Source: Kitasatospora aureofaciens
GTDB lineage: Bacteria > Actinomycetota > Actinomycetes > Streptomycetales > Streptomycetaceae
NCBI RefSeq assembly: GCF_019192735.1
Contig: NZ_JAHTKP010000010.1
Coordinates: forward strand, 150,641-214,640
Direction: 5' to 3'
DNA length: 64,000 bases
The notes below the pieces were generated by a model. That model was not told where the DNA came from, did no database searches, and saw only the letters and a program-made list of their open reading frames with translations. The position numbers and the translations under genes are program-made. Below are positions 24,876 through 32,305 of this stretch, one piece after another; within the stretch, counting starts at the first letter, position 1, and every line of letters starts with the position of its first letter.

Positions 24876-25691
24876 ATGGCTCAGGCCAACAGCAAGCAGC
24901 AGTCCCAGCGCGTCAGCGCCCGCGACCGGATCCAGGAGGCGCAGCGCCGCGAGCAGGCGGCCGCCAAGCGCCGTCAGCGGATCGTCATCACCGTCTCGGC
25001 CGTCGCCGTGCTCGCCCTGGCCGGCGGAACGGCGCTGGCGATCAACTCGGCGGGCAAGGACGACAAGAAGTCCTCCGCCGAGGCGGCCGCGCCGACCGCG
25101 CTGGTCGTGCCGGCGAACACCTCCGGCCAGGACGGCACGGTGATCACGTACGGCAAGGCCGACGCCCCGCACACCATGGAGGTGTACGAGGACTTCCGCT
25201 GCCCGGTGTGCAAGCACTTCGAGGCGGCCAACGGCGAGACCGTCAAGAAGCTCACCGAGGACGGCCAGATCAAGGTGCAGTTCCACCTGGCCGCCTTCCT
25301 GGACAAGGCGCTCGGCGGCAAGGGCTCGCACACCGCGCTGGCCGCCGCCGGCGCCGCGCTGAACGAGGGCGTGGACAAGTTCAAGCAGTTCCACGACGTG
25401 CTCTACGCCAACCAGCCCGACGAGAAGAACGACGGCTTCGGTGACGTCAACCGCATCCTGGAGCTGGCCGACCAGGTGCCGGGGCTGAAGACGGACGCCT
25501 TCGTCAAGGCGGTCACCGACAAGACGTACGCGCCGTGGGCGGCGAAGGTCGCGGACGCGTTCAACGACAGCGGGGTGGAGGGCACCCCGACGGTCAAGGT
25601 GGACGGCAAGCCGGTCACGCTGTTCAGCGGCCGCAACACGGTGACGCCGGAGCAGTTCACCGCGCAGGTGAAGCAGGCCACCGGCCTGTAG
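24876..25691 (+). CDS. Membrane-anchored DsbA-like thiol-disulfide oxidoreductase
   Basis: This 271-residue protein has a basic cytoplasmic head, one membrane helix (about residues 36-57) and an extracytoplasmic thioredoxin-fold domain with insert. The active site is CPVC (Cys109, Cys112) in YEDFRCPVCKHFE, and the cis-Pro loop is EGTPTVKVDG. It should introduce or isomerise disulfides in exported proteins. It lies 67 bases before the VKOR gene, its expected reoxidation partner, in the same orientation. This is the standard actinobacterial substitute for DsbA-DsbB. Confidence 0.94.
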   Translation: MAQANSKQQSQRVSARDRIQEAQRREQAAAKRRQRIVITVSAVAVLALAGGTALAINSAGKDDKKSSAEAAAPTALVVPANTSGQDGTVITYGKADAPHTMEVYEDFRCPVCKHFEAANGETVKKLTEDGQIKVQFHLAAFLDKALGGKGSHTALAAAGAALNEGVDKFKQFHDVLYANQPDEKNDGFGDVNRILELADQVPGLKTDAFVKAVTDKTYAPWAAKVADAFNDSGVEGTPTVKVDGKPVTLFSGRNTVTPEQFTAQVKQATGL

Positions 25692-25758
25692 TGAGCACCA
25701 CCGGCCCGGCCGAACTCCCGGCCGGGCCGGCCCCTCCCAGCCATCGGAGCGTGCTGTC

Positions 25759-26412
25759 ATGACCGCCTCGACCTCCGTGCACCTCTCCAGTCCCGCCTCC
25801 GGCACCGCCCCGGACCCCGCCCCGGTCGGCGCGGGCCGGGCGTTCTCGCTGCTGCTGTTCCTCGGCGGGCTGATCGGGCTGGCGGCCTCGGCCGTCCTGA
25901 CCTTCGACAAGCTCCGCATCCTGGAGAACCCGTCCTACGTCCCCAGTTGCAACATCAACCCGGTGATCAGCTGCGGCTCGGTGATGCGCACCGAGCAGGC
26001 GGGGGTGTTCGGCTTCCCGAACCCGCTGATCGGGCTGGCGGCCTTCGGCGCGCTGGCGGCGATCGGCGCGGGGCTGCTGGCCGGTGCCGCGTACCGCCGC
26101 TGGTTCTGGCTGGGCCTGCACGCGGGCACCCTGCTGGGCCTGGTGTTCGTGCACTGGCTGATCGACCAGGCGCTGTACGCGATCGGCGCGCTGTGCCCGT
26201 ACTGCATCGTGGTGTGGGTGACGGTGGTGGTGCTGTTCTGGTACACGACGCTGCACAACCTGCGCTCGGGCGTGATCCCGGTGGGCCCGCGGCTGCGGCC
26301 GGTGGTACGGGAGGCGGCGCGCTACCACTGGGCGCTGCCGGCGCTGTGGGCGGCGGTGATCGCGCTGATGATCCTCAACCGGTTCTGGTACTACTGGAGC
26401 ACGCTGATCTGA
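25759..26412 (+). CDS. Vitamin K epoxide reductase (VKOR) homologue
   Basis: This 217-residue membrane protein has about five helices. The redox Cys pairs are both present: loop Cys64 and Cys72 in VPSCNINPVISCGSV and active-site CPYC (146, 149). FGFPNPLIGL is the quinone-site region. Bacterial VKOR passes electrons from DsbA-like proteins to menaquinone. Unlike some homologues it is not fused to a thioredoxin domain, because the separate partner is encoded immediately upstream. The stop lies in a small CTGACG-ATG-CGTCAG hairpin (26409-26423). Confidence 0.95.
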   Translation: MTASTSVHLSSPASGTAPDPAPVGAGRAFSLLLFLGGLIGLAASAVLTFDKLRILENPSYVPSCNINPVISCGSVMRTEQAGVFGFPNPLIGLAAFGALAAIGAGLLAGAAYRRWFWLGLHAGTLLGLVFVHWLIDQALYAIGALCPYCIVVWVTVVVLFWYTTLHNLRSGVIPVGPRLRPVVREAARYHWALPALWAAVIALMILNRFWYYWSTLI

Positions 26413-26538
26413 CGATGCGTCAGCCGAGGTACCCCGTCGAGTGCAGCAGCCCGGTGGTTCCGGTCCACTCTGCCGCAATTTCCCACCCTGGCACGGTGGT
26501 TCGTGCCACATCCACCCGATCGGGTGCCCCCGGGCCGC

Positions 26539-27612
26539 TCAGCCGAAGACGGCGGTCCGGAAGGCGTTGCGCAGGTCGGTGAGCGGCTGGATCTCGCGGT
26601 CGTAGTGGACCTTGTTGGTGAGCAGCAGCGCCCAGCGGCCGAGCCGGCGGGAGATCCAGATGCCGGTGCCGGTGAACCCGTAGTGGACGAAGGTGCCGTC
26701 GGCCGGGTCGGTGCCGGGCGCGCACAGCCAGGAGAGGCCGCGGGCGGGGGTGAGTCCGCCGGTCTGCTCGCGCAGCGATTCGGCGATCCAGGGCTCGCCC
26801 CAGGACAGCCCGGGCGGCTGGTCGAGCAGGGCGGTGAGGAAGCGGGCGAGGTCGCGGGCGGTGGAGAACGCGCCCGCGTTGCCCGAGATGCCGCCGAGCA
26901 GCCGGGCGGAGGGGTCGTGGACGACTCCGCGCAGGTGGGCGCCGGCGGCCTCGTCGTACTCGGTGGGCGCGGTGTGGGCGGCGTCGCCGGGGCCGAGCGG
27001 CCCGTACCGGGTGTCGGCCATGCCGAGGGGCCGCCAGATCCAGCGCGCGGCGAGTTCGTCGAGCGGGGCGCCGCCGAGGTGTTCGACGAGGTGGCCGAGC
27101 AGCACGGCAGCGCGGTCGGTGTACTCGACGGCCGTGCCGGGGGTGCGGTGCAGCGGGGCGGCGATGACCCCGGCCCGGATCGCGGCGAGGCCGCGGCCGT
27201 AGAGTTGTTCGAAGTTGGTCCGCGGGAGCAGTCCGGCGGTGTGGGTGAGGAGTTGACGGACCGTCACTTCGCCGGACGGCTTCCCGGCGGCGGCCGGCCA
27301 GTAGCTTCCCAGCGGTTCGTCGAGCGGGAGCCGCCCGGACTGCCACAGCACGCCGGCGCACGGCCAGAGCGCGACGATCTTGGTGAGGCTGGCGAGGTCG
27401 TACCGGGTGTCCGGCCCGGGCGACAGCCGCGCGTACGGGCCCTGCCCGAGCACCCCGTGGCTGCCCTGCCCGATGATGCCCTCGACGCCGCCGACGGCCC
27501 AAACAGCGCCCGCGCCGACGCGGCGCACGCCGTCGCGGACCAGCCGGTCCAGCTCCCCGCCGGGTGCGGCCAGGGCCGGGAGTTGGTCGGATGCGGGCGG
27601 TTCGTGGTTCAT
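26539..27612 (-). CDS. Serine beta-lactamase-fold hydrolase (class C/esterase type)
   Basis: This 357-residue protein has the nucleophile motif SLTK (Ser75, Lys78) in YDLASLTKIVALWP, a second motif YTD in place of YxN (VEYTDRAAVLLG) and a C-terminal HYGFTGTGIW matching the HTGFTG variant of the third motif. LLTHTAGLLP is also conserved. There is no signal peptide, so it is probably cytoplasmic, as in esterase or amidase relatives such as EstB-type proteins. A beta-lactam substrate is not supported. It begins a short minus-strand group after the GNAT gene (60-base gap). Confidence 0.87.
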   Translation of the reverse strand: MNHEPPASDQLPALAAPGGELDRLVRDGVRRVGAGAVWAVGGVEGIIGQGSHGVLGQGPYARLSPGPDTRYDLASLTKIVALWPCAGVLWQSGRLPLDEPLGSYWPAAAGKPSGEVTVRQLLTHTAGLLPRTNFEQLYGRGLAAIRAGVIAAPLHRTPGTAVEYTDRAAVLLGHLVEHLGGAPLDELAARWIWRPLGMADTRYGPLGPGDAAHTAPTEYDEAAGAHLRGVVHDPSARLLGGISGNAGAFSTARDLARFLTALLDQPPGLSWGEPWIAESLREQTGGLTPARGLSWLCAPGTDPADGTFVHYGFTGTGIWISRRLGRWALLLTNKVHYDREIQPLTDLRNAFRTAVFG

Positions 27613-27672
27613 CCGTCCCCCTGGGCGTTCCCCCGAACTCGTCTGCCGGGAGCCTACCCGCCGGACGGGCCG

Positions 27673-28191
27673 TCAGACGGAAGCGGCGGTGAACCCCTTG
27701 CCGAGGCAGATGCACTCCGGGTGGTCGCGGTAGATGCCGAACTTCTGTATCGCCGTGTACCCCTCGGACCCGTAGAGCGCGACCGCCTCGGGCTGTTCGG
27801 TGCCGGTCTCCAGGATGAAGCGGGTGCGCCCGGCCTCGGCCGCGGTCTGCTCCAGGCGGCGCAGCACCCCCCGGGCGAGGCCGCGGCCGCGGGCGGCGGG
27901 GACGACGAACATCCGCTTCAGCTCGGCGTCGCCGTCGCGCAGCCCGTACGGACCGGCCTGCTTGGCCCGCCAGCCACCGCAGGCGACCGGCCGGCCGTCC
28001 AGGTAGGCGATCAGGAACAGCCCGGCCGGCGCCTCGAAGTCGGCGGAGTGCAGCACGGTGTCGTCCGGCTCGCCGTAGCGGCGGACGTACTCCTGCTGCA
28101 CCTCGGCCGACAGGGCCTGGGCGTCGGGGTGGCCGTAGCCGGTGACGCGGAATTCGACGGTGCCGGTGTCCCGGGCTGCGCTGCTCTCCAT
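27673..28191 (-). CDS. GNAT-family N-acetyltransferase
   Basis: This 172-residue protein has the acetyl-CoA pyrophosphate-binding motif (VPAARGRGLARGVLRRLEQ, residues about 103-120), preceded by the strand LKRMFVV and followed by FILETGTEQPEAVALYGSEG. It transfers an acetyl group to an unknown amine. Codon use and length fit a free-standing GNAT. It lies 24 bases downstream of the ankyrin-repeat gene on the same strand, so the two are probably co-transcribed. Confidence 0.9.
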   Translation of the reverse strand: MESSAARDTGTVEFRVTGYGHPDAQALSAEVQQEYVRRYGEPDDTVLHSADFEAPAGLFLIAYLDGRPVACGGWRAKQAGPYGLRDGDAELKRMFVVPAARGRGLARGVLRRLEQTAAEAGRTRFILETGTEQPEAVALYGSEGYTAIQKFGIYRDHPECICLGKGFTAASV

Positions 28192-28215
28192 GGTTGAAAA
28201 GCCTACGACCTCGGT

Positions 28216-28632
28216 TCAGCGGCCCTCGAACCGGGCGACCAGGTCCTCCTTGCCGAACATCCGGGCGGTGTCGACGGCGGACGGCGTGCCGGCCTGCGGG
28301 TCGGCGCCGCCGACCAGCAGCGCGGCGAGCACGTCCTCGGCGCCCTTGAAGACGGCGCCGGCGAGCGGGGTCTGGCCTCGGTCGTTGGCGCGGTTCGGGT
28401 CGGCGCCGCGCTCGATCAGCGCGGTGACGGTGGCGGCGTGGCCGTGGTAGGCGGCGAGCATGACCAGGGTGTCGCCGCGGTCGTTGGTGAGGTCCGCGGG
28501 CGCACCCGCGTCGACGTAGGCGGCCAGGGTGGCGGTGTCCCCGGCCCGGGCCGCGTCGAAGAGCTTCCCGGCCAGCGCGATCACCTCGGCGTCGGGGGCG
28601 TCGGCGGGCTGCTGGCTGGCGGCGTCGGTCAT
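28216..28632 (-). CDS. Ankyrin-repeat protein
   Basis: This 138-residue protein consists of about four ankyrin repeats, for example GDTLVMLAAYHGHAATVTAL and GQTPLAGAVFKGAEDVLAAL, with the usual GADPN turns. The repeats are protein-binding scaffolds. There is no signal peptide or enzymatic domain. The ATG at 28632 is preceded by GAAAGG. Co-transcription with the following GNAT gene is likely. Confidence 0.88.
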   Translation of the reverse strand: MTDAASQQPADAPDAEVIALAGKLFDAARAGDTATLAAYVDAGAPADLTNDRGDTLVMLAAYHGHAATVTALIERGADPNRANDRGQTPLAGAVFKGAEDVLAALLVGGADPQAGTPSAVDTARMFGKEDLVARFEGR

Positions 28633-29021
28633 GTCTGGCGGCCTTTCACGGTAGGCGGGGCGGGATCTGCGCGTACGCACCGTAGCGGCCGGGCGCACGG
28701 GCGGGCCAGCACGCGTCCGGATGGCGGATGCCGGCTTTCCCCGGGCACGACACGCCGGCGGGAAGGTTGCGCAGCCATTCGAGCGAACTTACCCGGCCAA
28801 CCGGAAACGTCCCGCCCACCCGCCGGGAATGCCTCGTCGCACCGAAACAGAGCGGCAAACAGCCCCCACCCGGGCCGGTTCGCATACCCCCGTCCGGGCC
28901 CCGGAGCGGTATTGAACGGCAAAACCACCCATTTGCACCGTTCCATCATCTATTACTTTTTGTCACGATTAAGGCACTTTCCGTGACACTGCCCCCTGTC
29001 CCCCTCCCCGAGGAGCAGACC
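28633..29021. other. 389-base intergenic region
   Basis: No gene is supported between the ankyrin gene and the 64-residue membrane protein, which diverge. The last 70 bases (28920-28990) are distinctly A+T-rich for this genome, with TTTTTGTCACGATTAAGG, so the plus-strand promoter is probably there. Confidence 0.45.
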
Positions 29022-29216
29022 GTGATCCTCTCGATTTCCGGCATCGTCCTGTTCGGCACCATCGCCTTTCTCTTCTTCCGCAGGGACGGACTAAAGGTCT
29101 CCCACGCGGTCGTCTGCTCCCTCTTCGGCTTCTATGTCGCCGGTTCCTCGATCGCACCGAGCATCACCGCGGGCGGCGCCAGCCTCGCCGGCCTGCTCGG
29201 CGGCCTCAAGTTCTAG
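29022..29216 (+). CDS. Small membrane protein upstream of the TraB-like gene
   Basis: This 64-residue protein has two hydrophobic stretches (ILSISGIVLFGTIAFLFF and VVCSLFGFYVAGSSIAPSI) separated by the basic turn RRDGLKVSHA, then a Gly/Ser/Ala tail (GGASLAGLLGGLKF). The start is GTG with GAGGAG six bases upstream. Its genetic coupling to the following FtsK/TraB-like gene (105-base gap, same strand) and its topology suggest a membrane partner for that protein. No function is known to me. Confidence 0.75.
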   Translation: MILSISGIVLFGTIAFLFFRRDGLKVSHAVVCSLFGFYVAGSSIAPSITAGGASLAGLLGGLKF

Positions 29217-29321
29217 CGCCGCCACTCCCCGTACGGGCCCGGGCGCGGATCCCACCGCCCCGGGCCCCGTCGTACCCCAGCCTCATCCCCCACCCGTCCC
29301 ACTCGCCCGGGGAGTCAAGGA

Positions 29322-30938
29322 ATGCCGCTCCACCGCCATCTCAGCAAGAGCCGTGACATCGCCCGAACCGCCGGGGACCACGCCTCCGACATGTTCGCCC
29401 CGCTCACCGTCATCGGCCGGGGCCTGCGCCACCACGCCGGCTGGGCCAAGGACCGCTGGCAGACCACCCCCAAAGACCGCCGCGGCCCCACGCTGTTCCT
29501 CACCGCCGCGACGCTCATCGGCATCTACCTGCTGCCGCACGGCCTGCTGTTCGCCCTGATCGCGCTCATGGCCAGCACCGCCTGGGCCGGCCGGGCCCCC
29601 AAGGCGCCGTCGGCCCCGCCCGCGCCGGACGTCTCCGACGTCAAGCTCAGCGCGCTCTACTCGGCCCTGACCCCGTACGTCTGCAGCCCCGAGGACGGCA
29701 ACCCGCTGTACCACTTCGAGGGCAGCTACAAGAACGTCTTCAGCGCCTGGGAGTTCGACGGCGACGGCCGGCTCTCCCGGCTGGAGCTCACCTACCCCGC
29801 GTACTTCACCGACACCGAGCCGGGCGCCCGGGCCCGGATCGAGCAGGTCGTCCAGGGCAAGGCCGGGCGGGCCCGGGAGTACCGCTTCGACTGGGACGAG
29901 GAGTCCAACAAGCTGCGGATCACCGCGATGACGCCGCTGCCCACCGACATCGTCGCCCAGCGCTTCGTGGCAGCCCCCGGCGAGATCGTGCTCGGCTTCA
30001 CCGACGAGGACGGCACCGCCCGCACCATCCCGGTCGGCCAGGGCGGCGCCCTCACCCAGCAGCCGCCGGTGGTCTGGCGCACCGGGCCGCGCTCGGCCGA
30101 GCCGCACCTGCTGGCGCTCGGCGTCACCGGCTACGGCACCTCCAGCCTGATCCGCTCGATCGCGCTCCAGGCGCTCCCGTACGGCGACCTCGTGGTGGTC
30201 GACGGCGCCGGCACCGGCGAGCACGCCTGCCTGGTCAACCGGCCCGGCGTGCACACCGTGGAGACCAGCCTGCACGGCGCGCTCGCCGCGCTGGAGTGGG
30301 CCGCCCAGGAGACCGAACGCCGACTCGCCGCCCTGAACGCCGCCCGGCACACCGGCACCGCACCGCCCGAGGACGCCACCCGGCCGCTGTGGCTCCTGCT
30401 CGACCACCCGACCGAGCTCAGCGAGCTCGCCCATGCCGAGGGCCGCCAGGACCCGCAGGACCTGCTGGAACTGCCGCTGCGGCACGGCCGCGCCGCCCGC
30501 GTCACCGTGGTGATCGCCGACGACATCGAGGCCCGGGACCGGATCACCCCCACCGTCCGGGCCACCACCCGGGCCCGCGTGCTGCTCGGCCCGGCCCGAC
30601 CCGAGGAGGGCCACGCCGCGCTCGGCGCCCCGCTGGACATCGTGCCCGCCGCGCAGGCCCCGGTCGGCCGCGGCTACGCCCGGATCGGCAACGGCACCCC
30701 GGTCCGGCTCCAGGTGCCCGCCACCGTCGACCCGCTGGACGAGGAGGCCCCGGCCGCGCTGCGGGACGCGGTGATCGCGCTGCTGCCGCACCGCGACACC
30801 CGCACCGAGGCCGCCGCCGCGGTACCGCCGCGCCCCGAGCAGCCACCACTTGTTCGCCCGGCCGATCCGGCCCCCGCGTCCCGCCCGGTCGACCTGGCCA
30901 AGGGCGAGCCGATGATCCGTTCCCGTCCGATCTCCTGA
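29322..30938 (+). CDS. FtsK/TraB-like membrane protein with degenerate P-loop
   Basis: This 538-residue protein has two membrane helices near residues 57-90, a middle domain of about 150 residues, and a RecA-like domain starting at LLALGVTGYGTSSLIRSIAL (267 onward). It resembles the Streptomyces SpoIIIE/TraSA-type transfer proteins. The P-loop reads GVTGYGTSS, with Thr273 where the nucleotide-binding Lys should be. Walker B-like WLLLLDHPTEL is also weak because the Asp is followed by His. ATP hydrolysis is therefore doubtful. The C-terminus is Pro-rich. It lies between a 64-residue membrane protein and rbpA, in a chromosomal setting with no integrase or origin, so conjugal transfer is unlikely and an envelope or division-related role is possible. 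Confidence 0.78.
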   Translation: MPLHRHLSKSRDIARTAGDHASDMFAPLTVIGRGLRHHAGWAKDRWQTTPKDRRGPTLFLTAATLIGIYLLPHGLLFALIALMASTAWAGRAPKAPSAPPAPDVSDVKLSALYSALTPYVCSPEDGNPLYHFEGSYKNVFSAWEFDGDGRLSRLELTYPAYFTDTEPGARARIEQVVQGKAGRAREYRFDWDEESNKLRITAMTPLPTDIVAQRFVAAPGEIVLGFTDEDGTARTIPVGQGGALTQQPPVVWRTGPRSAEPHLLALGVTGYGTSSLIRSIALQALPYGDLVVVDGAGTGEHACLVNRPGVHTVETSLHGALAALEWAAQETERRLAALNAARHTGTAPPEDATRPLWLLLDHPTELSELAHAEGRQDPQDLLELPLRHGRAARVTVVIADDIEARDRITPTVRATTRARVLLGPARPEEGHAALGAPLDIVPAAQAPVGRGYARIGNGTPVRLQVPATVDPLDEEAPAALRDAVIALLPHRDTRTEAAAAVPPRPEQPPLVRPADPAPASRPVDLAKGEPMIRSRPIS

Positions 30939-30992
30939 CGGCAAGGATCGGGGGCGGCCGACGGCTCCGAATCCCGTCCCGGTAGGCTCATC

Positions 30993-31022
30993 ATGAAAAA
31001 GCCGACCGATCACCAGATGTGA
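30993..31022 (+). other. Nine-codon leaderless-type ORF upstream of rbpA
   Basis: A TAGGCT hexamer ends five bases before an ATG that opens MKKPTDHQM and a TGA. This is the typical layout of a leaderless transcript in Streptomyces. It lies 190 bases before rbpA. The final CCAGATGTGA is repeated 40 bases downstream (31053-31062), and a perfect 12-bp palindrome GGTGATATCACC (31039-31050) lies between the copies. It could be an upstream regulatory ORF or chance. Confidence 0.3.
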
Positions 31023-31038
31023 AATAGGCGACACCTGG

Positions 31039-31050
31039 GGTGATATCACC
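31039..31050. promoter_or_regulatory. 12-bp palindrome GGTGATATCACC upstream of rbpA
   Basis: A perfect palindrome is flanked by CCAGATGTGA direct repeats at 31013 and 31053. It is a plausible protein-binding site in the rbpA upstream region. The protein that would bind it is unknown. Confidence 0.35.
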
Positions 31051-31124
31051 GGCCAGATGTGACAAATCGGGCGCTGGTGGGTACAAACAGGGGCGGCACG
31101 ACAGACGACGCATGTCCCGGGACG

Positions 31125-31150
31125 GGAATCTTCGTCGGAAGCCGAGCGTT
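31125..31150 (+). promoter_or_regulatory. Sigma-R-type promoter of rbpA
   Basis: GGAAT at 31125-31129 is followed by exactly 18 bases and then GTT at 31148-31150. This matches the GGAAT-N18-GTT consensus of the Streptomyces disulfide-stress sigma factor SigR. The element lies 64 bases upstream of the rbpA ATG. rbpA is an established SigR-regulated gene in S. coelicolor, so sequence and knowledge agree. Confidence 0.8.
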
Positions 31151-31213
31151 GACCGAACGACGAAGAACAGCGACCACTAGTCCTGTGGGCCATAAGCCCG
31201 GGAGGCACGATTC

Positions 31214-31588
31214 ATGAGCGAGCGAGCTCTCCGCGGCACGCGACTCGGGGCCACTAGCTACGAGACCGACCGTGGTATCGATCTGGCTCCCCGCCAGACC
31301 GTCGAGTACGCATGTCAGAACGGACACCGATTCGAGGTTCCTTTCTCGGTCGAGGCGGAGATCCCCTCGACCTGGGAATGCCGCTTCTGTGGCCAGGAGG
31401 CAGCACTTCTCGACGGCGACGAGCCGGAGGAGAAGAAAACCAAGCCCACGCGCACCCATTGGGACATGCTGATGGAGCGCCGGACGCGCGAGGAGCTGGA
31501 GGAGGTACTGGCCGAGCGGCTGGCCGTGCTCCGCTCCGGCGGGATGAACCTCGCGGTGCACCCGCGGGACACCCGCAAGAGCGCCTGA
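31214..31588 (+). CDS. rbpA: RNA polymerase-binding protein RbpA
   Basis: This 124-residue protein has the actinobacterial RbpA layout: an N-terminal basic tail (MSERALRGTRLGATSYETD), a central core with CQNGHRFEVPFSVEAEIPS and the Cys pair in ECRFCG, a basic linker KKTKPTRTHWDML, and the C-terminal sigma-interaction helix RRTREELEEVLAERLAVLR. It binds RNA polymerase and the principal sigma factor and stabilises open complexes. GGAGG lies seven bases before the ATG. Expression probably depends on the upstream SigR-type promoter in addition to housekeeping transcription. Confidence 0.97.
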   Translation: MSERALRGTRLGATSYETDRGIDLAPRQTVEYACQNGHRFEVPFSVEAEIPSTWECRFCGQEAALLDGDEPEEKKTKPTRTHWDMLMERRTREELEEVLAERLAVLRSGGMNLAVHPRDTRKSA

Positions 31589-31614
31589 CCTCGCTCCCGC
31601 CACGGCGGGAGGAC

Positions 31615-31650
31615 GCGAAAAGGGACCCTGGTCACCAGGGTCCCTTTCGC
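31615..31650. terminator. Bidirectional terminator between rbpA and fxsA
   Basis: A long hairpin, AAAGGGACCCTGG on the left and CCAGGGTCCCTTT on the right with flanking GCG/CGC pairing, separates the convergent rbpA and fxsA stops. The A and T runs at the base of the stem give a U-tract in both directions. Confidence 0.9.
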
Positions 31651-31680
31651 GTTGCCGGGCTGGGCTTCAGGTTGCCGGGC

Positions 31681-32250
31681 TCAGCCGGTGATCGGCGGAC
31701 GGTACGTGGTGTCCGGGCCCTGCGGGCCGGCCTCCGGCTCCACGACCTCGCCCGGGATCACCTTGCCGTCCGGGCGGTGGATGCGCATCTGCTCCTGCAG
31801 CCGCATCGCGTCCGCGAACGGGTCGGCGCCCACCGCGGAGGTGCTGCGCAGCGCCTTGTCGGCCAGCCGCCGGCCGGCCGCCCGCCAGAGCGCCCGGGTG
31901 GGCGGGAACAGCAGGGTGAGCGCCACCAGGTCCGAGAGGAAGCCCGGGAGGATCAGCAGCAGGCCGGCCAGGACGGTCATGGTGGTACCGGTCTGGGGCT
32001 GCTGCGGCTTCGGGTCCCGGCTCTGCTCGATCGCCGCGGACAGCGCCTTCAGCCCGGCCCGCTTGATCAGCGAGCCGCCGATCACGGCACCGGCGATGAG
32101 CAGCAGCAGGACGGTGAGGCCGCCCAGCCAGGAGCCCACCTGGACCAGCAGCCAGATCTCCAGCACCAGCCAGGCGGTGATCAGCAGCGGCAGCACCCGG
32201 CGGAGCTTTCCGCGCGGGGCCGGACGGGCGGGGGTAGCTTGCTGGGTCAC
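31681..32250 (-). CDS. fxsA: FxsA family membrane protein
   Basis: This 189-residue protein has a hydrophobic region LLITAWLVLEIWLLVQVG, then VLLLLIAGAVIGGSLIKRAG, and the FxsA signature VLAGLLLILPGFLSDLVAL, followed by a hydrophilic tail. FxsA is a cytoplasmic-membrane protein of poorly defined function (suppressor of phage exclusion in E. coli). The start GTG at 32250 is a compromise because an upstream GTG at 32289 is also in frame. The order rbpA, fxsA, lnt matches the actinobacterial neighbourhood. fxsA follows lnt after 55 bases. Confidence 0.88.
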   Translation of the reverse strand: MTQQATPARPAPRGKLRRVLPLLITAWLVLEIWLLVQVGSWLGGLTVLLLLIAGAVIGGSLIKRAGLKALSAAIEQSRDPKPQQPQTGTTMTVLAGLLLILPGFLSDLVALTLLFPPTRALWRAAGRRLADKALRSTSAVGADPFADAMRLQEQMRIHRPDGKVIPGEVVEPEAGPQGPDTTYRPPITG

Positions 32251-32305
32251 GGTACGAATCCACTCCAAGCGGTGCTCTGCGCGCCGCACGGGAGGTCCGG
32301 ACCGG

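Noticed and set aside
29022..30938. Integrated conjugative element suggested by the TraB-like gene
   Set aside because: No integrase, attachment site, replication gene or second transfer gene is present, and the flanks are conserved chromosomal genes.
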